Shown: positions 14,443 through 15,454 of the stretch, piece after piece
Layout of the letters: each line of letters begins with the position of its first letter
Numbering within the stretch: position 1 is the first letter of the stretch
Assembly (NCBI GenBank): GCA_947448675.1
Contig: CANFOR010000043.1
Span: 1 to 15,454, forward strand
Direction: 5' to 3'
Length of the DNA: 15,454 nucleotides
Origin: Betaproteobacteria bacterium
Lineage (GTDB): Bacteria; Pseudomonadota; Gammaproteobacteria; Burkholderiales; Burkholderiaceae_C
Made by a program: the position numbers and the translations under genes
Notes under the pieces: generated by a model
The model's database searches: none
What the model was told of the DNA's origin: nothing
Seen by the model: only the letters and a program-made list of their open reading frames with translations

Positions 14443-14483
14443 AGCGCTCCACGCACGTTTTATGCGCCTTGGCGCAGGTTTTT
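14428..14483 (+). repeat. dispersed repeat, copy C (across the hydrolase start)
   Basis: It has GCTC, ten AT-rich bases, AGC, five bases, ACGCA at 14451-14455, then the perfect palindrome TGCGCCTTGGCGCA (14463-14476) followed by GG and TTTTT. The hairpin plus T-run resembles a Rho-independent terminator on the plus strand, although no plus-strand gene precedes it. The copy contains the start codon and ribosome binding site of the minus-strand hydrolase gene. Confidence 0.7.
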
Positions 14484-14502
14484 GCTCTTAAAAGGGGTGA
14501 AT

Positions 14503-15357
14503 TTAAACAAATTCGCGTTCGCGCAGCCATTTGGTGGCGATCCACTTCTCGCCCTCGATCACTGGCGCACCGCCGTGCAGGCTTTGGCTGCTGGGGTGGG
14601 CCCGGGTGTAGCTGAAAAACACCGCGTTGCCGCGCTTGGGCGCCACCTCTAGGCCCACATCGGGGAAGGTGGTGCCGCCACCTTTTTCAGGTTCGGCCAG
14701 GTACATGATGATGGTGGCCACGCGCTGCCCACCGCGCTTGACTATGGTGGGCGTGCCGGGCTCTTTGGGGTCAAAGTAGTCGTAGTGCGGGCGGTACTGT
14801 GCGCCGGGGCCGTATTGCAAAATTTGCAGGCCTTCGCCGTTCTCTAGCGGCCACTGCGTCAGGCGGGCCAAGCGCGCCTCGATGCGCTGCACCACTGCGT
14901 TCTCGCCACGGGTAAAAAACATGCCATTGCTGGTGCGGTCGGCGTTGACTTCTTCGCCGCCGGTTTTGCTGGCCACGGTGAGTGAGCGCGCTAAGCGTGG
15001 GCGGGCCGCGTCCATCAGCGCGTCGCACTCTTCAGCGCTTAAAAAGTCGCCCAGAACCACCACCTGCGGCTTGTGCAGCACGCTCAGCACGGTGACGCGG
15101 CGGTCGCCCAGGTCAAGGTAGAGTGGCTGCTCTTGCAGGGCCAGCACGGGCACCGGCACCTCGGGCGGCAGCACGGTGGCAATGTGCTGCTCGATGCTGC
15201 ACTCAAGTGCGGCAATGGCCACCTCTTCTTGCCAGCCCGAGGCCAGCATCGACTGGAGCACCACCTCAGGCGGGTGGCCGGCGCTGGCTTGCTCGACGAC
15301 CCAAGCGCGCAACTCGGGCGTGATGCTTTGTGCTGTGGTGTGCGTTTGCGACTTCAT
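14503..15357 (-). CDS. prolyl 4-hydroxylase-like 2-oxoglutarate/Fe(II) oxygenase
   Basis: This is a 284-residue 2OG-Fe(II) dioxygenase of the prolyl 4-hydroxylase alpha-subunit (P4Hc) family. The iron ligands His191 and Asp193 (RPHYDYFD) and His261 (SLHGGAP) are present, as is the 2-oxoglutarate-binding Lys271 (EKWIATKW). RTSNGMFF and YLAEPEKGGGTTFP are further family marks. The oxygenase core starts near residue 95. The first 60 residues form a separate helical region (TPELRAWVVEQASAGHPPEV, SMLASGWQEEVAIAAL) of unknown role, which I recall in other Burkholderiales members. ATG at 15357 has AGGAG 6 nt upstream and overlaps the stop of the preceding gene. The protein substrate is unknown. Confidence 0.93.
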   Translation of the reverse strand: MKSQTHTTAQSITPELRAWVVEQASAGHPPEVVLQSMLASGWQEEVAIAALECSIEQHIATVLPPEVPVPVLALQEQPLYLDLGDRRVTVLSVLHKPQVVVLGDFLSAEECDALMDAARPRLARSLTVASKTGGEEVNADRTSNGMFFTRGENAVVQRIEARLARLTQWPLENGEGLQILQYGPGAQYRPHYDYFDPKEPGTPTIVKRGGQRVATIIMYLAEPEKGGGTTFPDVGLEVAPKRGNAVFFSYTRAHPSSQSLHGGAPVIEGEKWIATKWLREREFV

Positions 15358-15454
15358 GCGACTCTCCTGCGAAACACCATGCGCTCGGGCGCAGAGGCCT
15401 CTGCGTCAAATTGGTAGCCTTCTAGTGCAAAGCTTTCGAGCTTCTTCACGCTCG
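15354..15454 (-). CDS. C-terminal end of an unidentified protein
   Basis: A minus-strand frame is open from the window edge and stops at TGA 15354-15356, overlapping the P4H-like gene as ATGA. The 32 visible residues run SVKKLESFALEGYQF, then DAEASAPERMVFRRRVA. The tight ATGA overlap, in a genome where such coupling recurs, supports it as a real gene end. I do not recognise the family. The lack of any stop in 98 nt is weak evidence by itself. Confidence 0.5.
   Translation of the reverse strand, partial: SVKKLESFALEGYQFDAEASAPERMVFRRRVA

Noticed and set aside
1..15454. CRISPR array, tRNA, rRNA, prophage or insertion sequence
   Set aside because: No regularly spaced identical repeats, transposase or integrase motifs, or structured RNA gene were seen on either strand.

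Overview
The window looks like chromosomal DNA of a betaproteobacterium of the order Burkholderiales, most likely the family Comamonadaceae. This is judged from the GC-rich codon usage, the protein sequences and the interspersed repeat described below; it is inference, since there is no rRNA or other marker gene. No CRISPR array, tRNA, rRNA, prophage or insertion sequence was seen.

Region 1 (1-4818, + strand) is the lower part of the homoprotocatechuate (3,4-dihydroxyphenylacetate) meta-cleavage pathway: hpaE (5' end outside the window), hpaD, hpaF, hpaH, hpaI, then a class II aldolase/adducin-type gene. HpaD opens the ring, HpaE oxidises the semialdehyde, HpaF isomerises the product, HpaH hydrates it and HpaI cleaves it to pyruvate and succinate semialdehyde. 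The decarboxylation step (HpaG) and any upstream monooxygenase (HpaBC) are not in the window. Gaps are 2 to 31 nt, so this reads as one operon.

Region 2 (4825-12144, - strand) is a polyol uptake and oxidation operon. Transcribed from right to left it holds a periplasmic binding protein (smoE/mtlE type), two permeases, a MalK-type ATPase, a long-chain polyol dehydrogenase closest to D-arabinitol 4-dehydrogenase (dalD), a short-chain sorbitol dehydrogenase (smoS) and an AraC-family regulator. Several genes overlap by 4-8 nt. It converges on region 1 with only 6 nt between the two stop codons.

Region 3 (12145-12655) is about 510 nt without a convincing gene. It holds the leader of the polyol operon and one copy of a dispersed repeat.

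Region 4 (12656-15454, - strand) holds a partial unknown gene, a prolyl-4-hydroxylase-like 2-oxoglutarate/Fe(II) oxygenase, an alpha/beta hydrolase and queF (queuosine biosynthesis). ATGA overlaps link the first two genes and the last two genes.

The most unusual signal is a degenerate repeat of about 56 bp that aligns without gaps at four places: inside hpaF, across both stop codons of the convergent operons, across the start codon of the hydrolase, and in the 510-nt intergenic region. The rest is ordinary catabolic and housekeeping content, and I do not see a clearly new multi-gene system.
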